NCBI GenBank assembly: GCA_003159055.1
Contig: PMLH01000548.1
Span: 322 to 5,435, forward strand
DNA from: Myxococcales bacterium
GTDB taxonomy: Bacteria > Myxococcota > Polyangia > Fen-1088
DNA: 5,114 bases
Reading direction: 5' to 3'
The position numbers and the translations under genes were made by a program. Below the pieces are notes generated by a model that was given only the letters and a program-made list of their open reading frames with translations, ran no database searches and had not been told where the DNA came from. Shown here piece by piece: positions 1 to 5,114 of this stretch. The first letter of the stretch is position 1. Each line of letters opens with the position of its first letter.

Positions 1-82
1 CGACGATTGTTGCCACGCTTGCGCACGAAGAAGCCCAAGCCGGACGAATCAGGACTTTCTAAGCCTTGAGGAGCTCCAGGAC
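1..82 (+). other. Left-edge stretch, probable 3' end of an upstream gene (frame unresolved) plus leader of the cytochrome gene
   Basis: No gene can be called with certainty. Frame 3 is open from the edge to a TAA at 60-62 and frame 1 is open to a TGA at 67-69; either could be the tail of an upstream co-directional gene. Frame 2 is open throughout and runs into the cytochrome gene, but has no start codon before 83. If an upstream gene ends at 62 or 69, only 13-20 nt separate it from the next ATG. That would make the cytochrome an internal member of a longer operon rather than its first gene. The peptides are too short (about 19-22 residues) to identify. Confidence 0.3.
68..73 (+). promoter_or_regulatory. 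Ribosome binding site for the hexahaem cytochrome gene
   Basis: GAGGAG lies 9 nt before the ATG at 83. It is a strong Shine-Dalgarno match and fixes this start, although the reading frame stays open to the left edge. A lipoprotein-like signal beginning right after this ATG supports the same choice. Confidence 0.75.
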
Positions 83-565
83 ATGAGAACTGGCACAGTC
101 GGGCGGCTACAGTCGGGACCGCCAGCGTTGGGCTTGGCACTGCTGCTGTGCGGGTGTCATCCCGCAATTCCTCATCGTATTGCTGCCATCAACAGCGACT
201 ATTGCCAGCGCTGCCACGTGGGGCGGGCCGGAGCCCCAAGGAGCGGGCACCGCAACATGCGCGACACCTGCACCGCGTGCCACAAGATCCTCGTCTGGGG
301 CTTGTACCCAGCGCTGATGCCTCATCGAGGCGGAAACGAGTCCGCCTGCTCTCTGTGTCACCAGCGCGGAGCTCTGGGAGCCAAACCGGTCGGCCATCTG
401 GGCGAGGCCGGCTGCTATTCCTGCCACCAGGCTCGCGACTACGGGGATTGGCCGCCGGCAATGCCACATGAGCTTGGGGTTTGGCAAGGTGGCCCATGCC
501 GGTCCTGCCACATCGACCTCAAGCACGGAGAGCAGCCTTCATGCGCCACTTGCCACCGGAGCTAG
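83..565 (+). CDS. Hexahaem c-type cytochrome, putative lipoprotein, hydrogenase electron partner
   Basis: This 160-residue protein has six CxxCH haem-binding motifs, with first Cys at 41, 63, 89, 111, 139 and 154. It is therefore a covalent c-type multihaem cytochrome matured outside the cytoplasm. The N-terminus has a basic start, a hydrophobic Leu/Ala-rich core (about 14-22) and L-C-G-C ending at Cys25. This resembles a lipobox, although Cys at -2 is unusual, so membrane tethering by lipid at Cys25 is likely but not certain. The mature part forms three diheme repeats beginning at Ile29, Met79 and Met127. Each has the order (I/M)PH, CxxCH, a G-H or K-H pair, CxxCH. The six extra His (31, 56, 81, 105, 129, 148) could be the distal axial ligands, giving six bis-His low-potential haems. 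The gene overlaps the hydrogenase small subunit gene by 25 nt. I infer that it accepts electrons from (or gives them to) that hydrogenase in the periplasm. I do not recognise a named family. Confidence 0.9.
   Translation: MRTGTVGRLQSGPPALGLALLLCGCHPAIPHRIAAINSDYCQRCHVGRAGAPRSGHRNMRDTCTACHKILVWGLYPALMPHRGGNESACSLCHQRGALGAKPVGHLGEAGCYSCHQARDYGDWPPAMPHELGVWQGGPCRSCHIDLKHGEQPSCATCHRS
527..530 (+). promoter_or_regulatory. Ribosome binding site deciding the small-subunit start
   Basis: GGAG lies inside the end of the cytochrome gene, 10 nt before the ATG at 541. It favours 541 over two in-frame upstream candidates (TTG at 481, ATG at 496), which would only add residues in front of the Tat signal. 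Confidence 0.6.
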
Positions 566-1593
566 GGCAGGATGGGGCTACTGCTCACGAGGCCGTCGCC
601 CTGACCAGACGGGACTTCCTTCGCCTGACCGTTGGGGGACTCTCCGTACGCTGCCTACTGCCTTCCGCCGGGTGCCACCACGACCAAGGCGTGAACTACG
701 CCACTTCAGGTCGCCCCATCTTTCCGGACCCTATCGACGACCGAATTCCACTGCTTTGGGTCGAGACGGGTATTTGCACTGGATGTGCAGGTTCTCTGCT
801 CACCGTGGTCGCACCGCCCTTCGAGGCGTTGGTCCCGCATCTCCATCTTGCGTACCAGGAGACCCTCATGGACAGTGTTGGCACGACTGCCATCGCCCGA
901 CTGCTGTGCTTGCTCAGCCCCGGCGCTAGGTCATCTTCGAAGTTCGTGCTCGTCGTGGACGGAGTCATTCCCGTCGGGACGTCGAGCGGCATGACCACGT
1001 TGGCCACAGGCCCGGATGGTCATGAGTATGAGGCGCAAGAGCTGGTGTCCGGGCTCGCCGCCCGTGCCGCCAGCGTGGTTGCCCTGGGCACGTGCGCCAG
1101 CTATGGCGGCATTCCGGGATCCGCGCCGAACACAGGCGTTCAGGTGTCCCTTGCTGAGGTCATCGGGCGTACGCCCATTCGCGTTCCGGGCTGTCCACCC
1201 AACCCGTCGTGGATCACCAGCACACTCATTCCTCTGCTCGGCGGTCAGTCGGTTGACCTCGACACCCACGGACGCCCCACTGCGATCTTTTCCCGAACGG
1301 TTCATGAGCGATGTCCGCGGCGTCCCCATTTTGCTGCCCGAGATTTCGCCCAGACGCCGGGCGATCCCACTCGCTGTCTCCTCAGGGTTGGCTGCAAAGG
1401 CATCCAGGCGCGGGGGGACTGTCCGACCCGGATGTGGCAAGGGCGATCGTACTGTATCAAGGTGAACCATCCCTGCATGGCCTGCACCACGCCTGGCTTT
1501 CTCGACGCGCGCCCGAATGTCGACGGAGTCGATGTCGGGTCTGAAGGACAGCCCGTGTCGCCCATCTACTCCGCTCTCCCGAAGACTCCGTGA
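541..1593 (+). CDS. [NiFe]-hydrogenase small subunit, Tat-exported, periplasmic type
   Basis: This electron-transfer subunit of an H2 uptake-type [NiFe] hydrogenase has 350 residues from the ATG at 541. A twin-arginine signal T-R-R-D-F-L sits at 22-27, followed by a hydrophobic stretch ending at Cys45. Proximal cluster ligands are Cys79 and Cys82 (CTGC), Cys185 (GTCASYGG) and Cys218 (PGCPPNP). Gly at 81 means this is the ordinary four-Cys cluster, not the six-Cys oxygen-tolerant type. Distal cluster ligands are His255, Cys258, Cys279 and Cys285 (GCKG). Medial cluster ligands are Cys294, Cys312 and Cys315. Cys305 stands where standard enzymes have the Pro beside a [3Fe-4S] cluster, so the medial cluster may be [4Fe-4S]. 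The protein ends about 30 residues after the last FeS Cys without a hydrophobic anchor helix, so it is probably not bound to a cytochrome b. The segment between Phe269 and Cys279 is a few residues shorter than usual. The gene overlaps the large-subunit gene by 4 nt. A longer start at 481 is possible but less likely. Confidence 0.93.
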   Translation: MRHLPPELGQDGATAHEAVALTRRDFLRLTVGGLSVRCLLPSAGCHHDQGVNYATSGRPIFPDPIDDRIPLLWVETGICTGCAGSLLTVVAPPFEALVPHLHLAYQETLMDSVGTTAIARLLCLLSPGARSSSKFVLVVDGVIPVGTSSGMTTLATGPDGHEYEAQELVSGLAARAASVVALGTCASYGGIPGSAPNTGVQVSLAEVIGRTPIRVPGCPPNPSWITSTLIPLLGGQSVDLDTHGRPTAIFSRTVHERCPRRPHFAARDFAQTPGDPTRCLLRVGCKGIQARGDCPTRMWQGRSYCIKVNHPCMACTTPGFLDARPNVDGVDVGSEGQPVSPIYSALPKTP

Positions 1594-2963
1594 CCACCCT
1601 GGTGCTGGATCCGTTGACCCGCGTTGAGGGACACCTCCGCATTGAGCTCGATATCGAGGGGGCCGTCGTTGTTCGGGCACGCTCCTCAGGAACGTCGTTT
1701 CGGGGGCTGGAGAAAGTGTTGCGAGGTCGTGACCCACGGGACGCCGCCCACATCACCCAACGCATTTGCGGTGTCTGTCCCATTCCCCACGCCCGCGCCG
1801 CGTGTGAGGCCTTCGAGCAGGCAGCGCGCGTGGCCATCAACACGCCGGCACGCCTGGTACGCAACATCGTTCAGGCGGCAAACTTCATCGACTCACACCT
1901 GCTTCATTTCTACTCTCTGTCGCTGCCAGACTACGTGACAGGATGGTCAGCCACCGGAAGCTGGCAGGAACGCAGTCGTCCGCACGCCTGGAAGGGCGGA
2001 GAACAGCTCGACTGCCAGCAATTGGCTGAGCATGGGGAAGCCTCCTTCCGCGCGCGTCGCGCGTGCCACGAGATCATTGTATCGCTCGCGGGCAAGATGC
2101 CCCATGCGCCAGGCATCGTTCCGGGCGGCGCCACCGTCCTGCCGAGCAGCACGATGCTCGCCGAGTTAGCCGCCGTCGCAGCCCAGATCAAAGCGTTCGT
2201 CGACGGTCCCTACGCCGCAGACATGGAAGCATTGGCTCGTGCGTTTCCTGCCTACCAATCCTTGGGAGTCTCCGGGACGGCGTTGCTTAGCTTTGGTGCG
2301 TTTCCCGACGAAGACGGCCTCCTACTCCTACGCGCGGGTTGTTGCCCCTCTGACAGCGAAGCGCCGCCGGGGCTGAACGCGAGCGCCATCACCGAATCAA
2401 CCGCCCACTCACGCTATGCCCCCGGCCCCTCCGCATCCCCTGCGGCCAGCCCGAACGACCCGGCTATGGATCGCGCCGAAGCCTATTCCTGGATCAAGGC
2501 TCCTCGATGGGCAGGCGTCCCTTGCGAAGTCGGCCCCCTGGCGCGCGCCGTGTTGTCCGGACGAGATCCGGGCAGCCGAGGCGTCATGGCCAGACATAGG
2601 GCTCGTCAAGGCGAGGCCTCACTGCTCGCTGCCTCTGTGGCCGCGTGGATCGCACAGCTCCAGCCCTCGAGGACAGCTCTGCCCAGCTTCCCCATCGTGC
2701 CCGTGTCTGGCGCCGGCGCAGGCCTGACCGAAGGTCCCCGCGGCGCCCTCGGGCACTGGTTGTCCATCGAACAGGCGCGCGTCAGCCACTACGCCGTGGT
2801 TGCGCCTACCACCTGGAATGCATCACCGCGCGACGAGCAGGCCAGGGCCGGGCCCATGGAGCGAGCTCTGCAGGGTGTCTGCCTGGCTGACCCGTCAGAC
2901 CCCATCGAGGCCATCCGGGTGGTCCACTCCTTCGATCCCTGCCTACAATGCGCGGTCCATTGA
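1590..2963 (+). CDS. [NiFe]-hydrogenase large (catalytic) subunit, lacking the C-terminal processing peptide
   Basis: This 457-residue protein carries the Ni-Fe active site for H2 = 2H+ + 2e-. The four metal-binding Cys are Cys60 and Cys63 (RICGVCP) and Cys451 and Cys454 (DPCLQC). The first C-terminal ligand codon is TGC, so this is not a selenocysteine enzyme. Other catalytic-site elements are Glu13 in RVEGH (proton-gate position), Asp114, Pro383-Arg384 (PRGALGH, the arginine above the metals) and Asp449. S-W-I-K-A-P-R at 300-306 and E-V-G-P-L-A-R at 313-319 are family hallmarks. The protein ends at His457 of DPCxxCxxH, where other precursors are cut, so no processing protease should be needed. 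At 457 residues it is shorter than typical periplasmic enzymes (about 550-600), with a compact Ser/Pro/Ala-rich segment at 262-297. The GTG start overlaps the small-subunit stop (GTGA). No clear ribosome binding site is visible, which suggests translational coupling. It has no signal of its own and is presumably co-exported with the Tat-bearing small subunit. Maturation genes (hyp) are not in the window. Confidence 0.93.
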   Translation: MTTLVLDPLTRVEGHLRIELDIEGAVVVRARSSGTSFRGLEKVLRGRDPRDAAHITQRICGVCPIPHARAACEAFEQAARVAINTPARLVRNIVQAANFIDSHLLHFYSLSLPDYVTGWSATGSWQERSRPHAWKGGEQLDCQQLAEHGEASFRARRACHEIIVSLAGKMPHAPGIVPGGATVLPSSTMLAELAAVAAQIKAFVDGPYAADMEALARAFPAYQSLGVSGTALLSFGAFPDEDGLLLLRAGCCPSDSEAPPGLNASAITESTAHSRYAPGPSASPAASPNDPAMDRAEAYSWIKAPRWAGVPCEVGPLARAVLSGRDPGSRGVMARHRARQGEASLLAASVAAWIAQLQPSRTALPSFPIVPVSGAGAGLTEGPRGALGHWLSIEQARVSHYAVVAPTTWNASPRDEQARAGPMERALQGVCLADPSDPIEAIRVVHSFDPCLQCAVH

Positions 2964-3040
2964 GGAAAATCCCGCGTACGCCCCCAGGTGCCCCCGCGAC
3001 GTCGCTGCGCTTGTCGCTGGATTGCAGATCCCTCTTGTCT

Positions 3041-3062
3041 CCTTGGAGCGGTTAAGCCAAGG
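3041..3062. repeat. Short perfect inverted repeat in the hydrogenase-ior spacer
   Basis: CCTTGG at 3041-3046 and CCAAGG at 3057-3062 are perfect 6-bp arms around a 10-nt loop, 24 nt before the iorA ATG. There is no T-run after it, so it is not a standard intrinsic terminator. It could be a protein-binding palindrome or a leader hairpin, or it could be chance. The rest of the 123-nt spacer (2964-3086) shows no convincing promoter, RNA gene or terminator. Confidence 0.25.
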
Positions 3063-3072
3063 TCCGGCGTGC

Positions 3073-3076
3073 GAGG
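3073..3076 (+). promoter_or_regulatory. Ribosome binding site for iorA, fixing the start at 3087
   Basis: GAGG lies 10 nt before the ATG at 3087. The frame is also open upstream to a GTG at 2988. However, the 33 extra residues (Arg/Cys/Trp-rich) do not resemble IorA, whose N-terminus normally begins just before the L-x-G-N and G-Y-P-G-T-P motifs. Confidence 0.6.
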
Positions 3077-3086
3077 TACCTGTTCT

Positions 3087-4700
3087 ATGTCAAAGCAGCA
3101 AGATGTCGTTCGCAGGCTCGGCAGCGGCAACCAGGCGGTAGCCCTAGCCGCCCTTCACGCGGACGTCAGACTCGGCACCGGATATCCGGGAACGCCGTCG
3201 ACCGAAATCCTAGAAGCCTTCGACGCCCTGGGGGGGCCCGCCCAGTGGGCGCCCAACGAAAAGGTGGCGCTGGAGGTCGGCATCGGCGCGGCCTTCGCTG
3301 GAGCGCGCGCGCTGGTGACCATGAAGCACGTCGGCGTGAACGTCGCGGCGGATCCCCTTTTCACTGTTGCCTACACCGGCACGAGTGGCGGGCTGGTGAT
3401 CGTCTCGGCAGACGACCCAGGCATGGCGTCCAGCCAGAACGAGCAGGACAACCGCCGCTTCGCCGTCGCGGCCGGGATCCCGATGCTGGAGCCCGCCGAT
3501 TCGCAAGAGTCCTATGATTTCACCCTGCGAGCCTTCGAGCTGTCCGAGCGCTGGCACACGCCGGTGCTGCTGCGCATGACCACGCGTGTGTGCCACTCGG
3601 CCACCATCTTGCAAACGCCGGGATATCCGGTTCCTCCCGCGGCCACGCCGAGCTTCGTGCGCGACGTCCCCGGGCGCGTGATGATTCCTGCCTTCGCCCG
3701 CCCGGCGCACAAACGCTTGCGCGGAAAGCTGGCAGAGATCGCCGCGTGGAACGACCAGCAAGGCCCCAACCTGGTCGTCGACGAGGGCAGCCGAGCGCTC
3801 GGCATCATCACCGCGGGCGTTTCCTTCCAGCACGTGCGCGAGGCAGAACCGACGGCGAAAGTGCTCAAGCTTGGCCTCACCTACCCCTTGCCGATCGAAA
3901 CCATGCGCGCCTTTGCGGCATCGGTCGACCGCTGCCTGGTGGTGGAAGAGGGCGACCCGTTCCTGGTCGAGGGTGCACGCGCCGCCGGAATTCCCGTCGA
4001 GAACAAGCCCGAGATGTACCGCTTCGGCGAGCTCAACGTCGACCGCGTCCGCCGCATCGTCGCGCGCGACACCTCGCCCGAGGCCGCGCCACCCGCCGGA
4101 AAGCCGCCCGAGCTTTGTCCCGGCTGCCCGCACCGCAACGTCTTCGAAGCCCTGCACGAGCTCGACTGTATCGTCTCGGGCGACATCGGCTGCTACACAC
4201 TTGGCGTGTTGCCGCCTTTTTCGGCCATGGACACCTGCGTGTGCATGGGCGCCTCCATCGGCGTGGGCCTTGGCCTTCGCCATGCCCTGCCGCCCGAACA
4301 AGCCCGCCGCGTGGTCAGCGTGATCGGTGACTCAACCTTCGTCCACAGCGGCATCACCGGGCTCGTCGAGATGGTTTACAACCCGCCACCGACGGGGCAC
4401 GTGCTCATCATCCTCGACAACGGCACGACCGCGATGACCGGCTTGCAAGAGCACCCCGGAACCGGCCGCCGCCTCAACCACGAAGGCACCGGCCGCGTGG
4501 TGTTCGAAGACCTGGCCCGTTCGATCGGAATCAAGAACATCGTGGAAATCGACCCCATCCGCGAATCGGCGGACATCGCGCGCATCGTGCGCGAAGCACT
4601 GGCGAAGGACGAGCTTAGCCTCATCATCGCCCGTCGCCCCTGCCTGCTCGCCGCGGGCGCAATCAAAGCCCGGGAGAAAGTTGCCAATGTCCCCAAGTAA
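3087..4700 (+). CDS. iorA: Indolepyruvate:ferredoxin oxidoreductase alpha subunit, without the C-terminal ferredoxin domain
   Basis: This is the thiamine-diphosphate (ThDP) subunit of a cytoplasmic 2-oxoacid oxidoreductase. The known family reaction is aryl pyruvate + CoA + oxidised ferredoxin to aryl-acetyl-CoA + CO2 + reduced ferredoxin, in aromatic amino acid breakdown or its reverse. From the ATG at 3087 it has 537 residues. The N-terminal pyrimidine-binding domain shows G-Y-P-G-T-P-S at 32-38, N-E-K-V-A-L-E-V at 57-64 and S-S-Q-N-E-Q-D-N at 115-122. The middle domain spans roughly 230-320. The C-terminal ThDP-binding domain shows C-P-G-C-P-H-R at 344-350, G-D-I-G-C-Y at 365-370, D-T-C-V-C-M-G at 382-388, G-D-S at 414-416 and D-N-G-T-T-A-M-T-G at 444-452, the last two being the Mg-ThDP site. 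Typical IorA continues with a module of eight Cys binding two [4Fe-4S] clusters. Here the protein stops soon after A-R-R-P-C (about residue 519), so that domain is absent. Electrons must then exit by another route, perhaps a separate ferredoxin. It is paired with iorB by a 14-nt overlap. Confidence 0.93.
   Translation: MSKQQDVVRRLGSGNQAVALAALHADVRLGTGYPGTPSTEILEAFDALGGPAQWAPNEKVALEVGIGAAFAGARALVTMKHVGVNVAADPLFTVAYTGTSGGLVIVSADDPGMASSQNEQDNRRFAVAAGIPMLEPADSQESYDFTLRAFELSERWHTPVLLRMTTRVCHSATILQTPGYPVPPAATPSFVRDVPGRVMIPAFARPAHKRLRGKLAEIAAWNDQQGPNLVVDEGSRALGIITAGVSFQHVREAEPTAKVLKLGLTYPLPIETMRAFAASVDRCLVVEEGDPFLVEGARAAGIPVENKPEMYRFGELNVDRVRRIVARDTSPEAAPPAGKPPELCPGCPHRNVFEALHELDCIVSGDIGCYTLGVLPPFSAMDTCVCMGASIGVGLGLRHALPPEQARRVVSVIGDSTFVHSGITGLVEMVYNPPPTGHVLIILDNGTTAMTGLQEHPGTGRRLNHEGTGRVVFEDLARSIGIKNIVEIDPIRESADIARIVREALAKDELSLIIARRPCLLAAGAIKAREKVANVPK
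4673..4676 (+). promoter_or_regulatory. Ribosome binding site for iorB inside the end of iorA
   Basis: GGAG (within GGGAGAAAG) ends 10 nt before the ATG at 4687. It supports this start for iorB and translation coupled to iorA. Confidence 0.6.
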
Positions 4701-5114
4701 GACAACAAGTAAGACAACGAGCAGGACCACCAACGTCGTCATCGCCGGCCTCGGCGGCCAAGGCGTGCTCAAGGCCTCGGACATCTTCGCCGACGTCGTG
4801 TTCCGCGCCGGCTTCGACGTGAAGAAGAGCGAAATCCACGGCATGAGCCAACGTGGCGGCTCGGTATCGAGCGACGTGCGCTTCGGCAGCAAGGTGCTTT
4901 CGCCCATGGTTCCGCCCGGCCAGGCCGACTACCTGGTCGTGCTGGCGCCAAGCCAAGTCGAGATTGCACGCCCCATGCTGAAGGCGGACGGCGTCCTGGT
5001 CGAGCCCGGCGTGGTCGACGAGGCCAAGCTCTCGAGCAAGAAGAGTTTGAACGTCGCCTTGCTCGGAGCCCTTGCGCGCCACCTCGATCTTGCAGACAAT
5101 CTGTGGCACGCGGC
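4687..5114 (+). CDS. iorB: Indolepyruvate:ferredoxin oxidoreductase beta subunit, partial at the right edge
   Basis: The open frame starts with ATG at 4687 and runs off the window after 142 complete codons without a stop. It is the small partner of IorA and belongs to the pyruvate/ketoisovalerate oxidoreductase gamma-type domain family. Visible hallmarks are N-V-V-I-A-G-L-G-G-Q-G-V-L at 16-28 (the glycine-rich loop) and E-I-H-G-M-S-Q-R-G-G-S-V at 49-60. These are followed by V-R-F-G (64-67) and a S-P-x-V-P-P-G-x-A-D segment. Before the glycine-rich loop lies a polar tail made of S-K-T-T, S-K-T-T, S-R-T-T (4-15), encoded by a 12-bp DNA repeat. The start overlaps the iorA stop by 14 nt in another frame. 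Family members are usually about 190-220 residues, so perhaps a quarter to a third is missing. Codon use matches iorA. Confidence 0.92.
   Translation, partial: MSPSKTTSKTTSRTTNVVIAGLGGQGVLKASDIFADVVFRAGFDVKKSEIHGMSQRGGSVSSDVRFGSKVLSPMVPPGQADYLVVLAPSQVEIARPMLKADGVLVEPGVVDEAKLSSKKSLNVALLGALARHLDLADNLWHA
4695..4730 (+). repeat. 12-bp tandem repeat across the iorA stop / iorB N-terminus
   Basis: AAGTAAGACAAC occurs twice without mismatch (4695-4706 and 4707-4718). It is followed by a degenerate third unit, GAGCAGGACCAC (4719-4730, four differences). In the iorB frame this gives three S-(K/R)-T-T units. In the iorA frame each of the first two copies contains a TAA, so iorA is followed by a second in-frame stop at 4710-4712. 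It looks like a slippage duplication that lengthened the disordered IorB N-terminus. Confidence 0.8.

Noticed and set aside
931..1737. Minus-strand open frame of 268 codons opposite the hydrogenase subunits
   Set aside because: It spans the junction of two well-supported genes, has low-complexity Arg/Pro-rich translation and no motif or matching ribosome binding site.
2934..2963. Possible selenocysteine (NiFeSe) active site suggested by the Cys305 feature
   Set aside because: The first ligand codon of DPCLQC is TGC, not TGA, and the only TGA is the stop after the final His.
2988..3086. N-terminal extension of IorA starting from GTG at 2988
   Set aside because: The extra 33 residues do not look like the family, and a ribosome binding site sits correctly before the ATG at 3087.
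2964..3086. Intrinsic terminator after the hydrogenase genes
   Set aside because: The only dyad has 6-bp arms, a 10-nt loop and no following T-run, so it does not meet the usual pattern.
3210..4301. Long open frame of 363 codons on the minus strand opposite iorA
   Set aside because: It lies wholly against a gene with clear family motifs. It is rich in His/Arg/Ala/Gly with no recognisable domain, and is explained by strong GC bias in iorA third positions removing antisense stops.
3590..4330. Plus-strand out-of-frame reading of 246 codons inside iorA
   Set aside because: The translation is dominated by Arg, typical of a shifted frame in GC-rich DNA, while the iorA frame carries all the conserved motifs.
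1..5114. CRISPR array, insertion sequence, tRNA or rRNA
   Set aside because: No regularly spaced repeats, transposase-like frame, terminal inverted repeats or RNA gene signatures were seen; the window is almost fully covered by metabolic genes.

Overview
The window is GC-rich bacterial DNA with all recognised genes on the + strand. It holds two adjacent redox modules. Codon use and protein family content fit a high-GC proteobacterium or myxobacterium-like organism with anaerobic or microaerobic metabolism, but this is inference: nothing here fixes the taxon.

Region 1 (83-2963) is a tightly packed three-gene hydrogenase cassette. It encodes a small hexahaem c-type cytochrome with a lipoprotein-like signal, a Tat-exported [NiFe]-hydrogenase small subunit, and the catalytic large subunit. 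The first two genes overlap by 25 nt and the last two by 4 nt (GTGA), so they are probably co-translated. The likely job is periplasmic H2 oxidation (or H2 production), with electrons passing from the Ni-Fe site through three FeS clusters to the multihaem cytochrome. No membrane cytochrome b, no C-terminal anchor helix on the small subunit and no maturation genes are present in the window. Three details set this enzyme apart. The large subunit stops exactly at the His where other precursors are proteolytically trimmed. The small subunit has Cys where standard enzymes have the Pro next to the medial [3Fe-4S] cluster. The cytochrome is built from three diheme repeats.

Region 2 (2964-3086) is a 123-nt spacer with one short perfect inverted repeat and no convincing terminator or promoter.

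Region 3 (3087-5114) is iorA-iorB, the two subunits of indolepyruvate:ferredoxin oxidoreductase. This is a cytoplasmic thiamine-diphosphate enzyme that converts aryl pyruvates to aryl-acetyl-CoA and reduced ferredoxin. IorA is complete but lacks the C-terminal 2x[4Fe-4S] ferredoxin domain usual in the family. IorB overlaps it by 14 nt and runs off the right edge. The iorA/iorB junction carries a 12-bp tandem repeat.

The two modules differ in codon style: third-position GC is visibly lower in the hydrogenase genes. They may therefore have different histories, and a functional link between them is not shown. The first 82 nt probably hold the end of an upstream gene, whose frame cannot be fixed.
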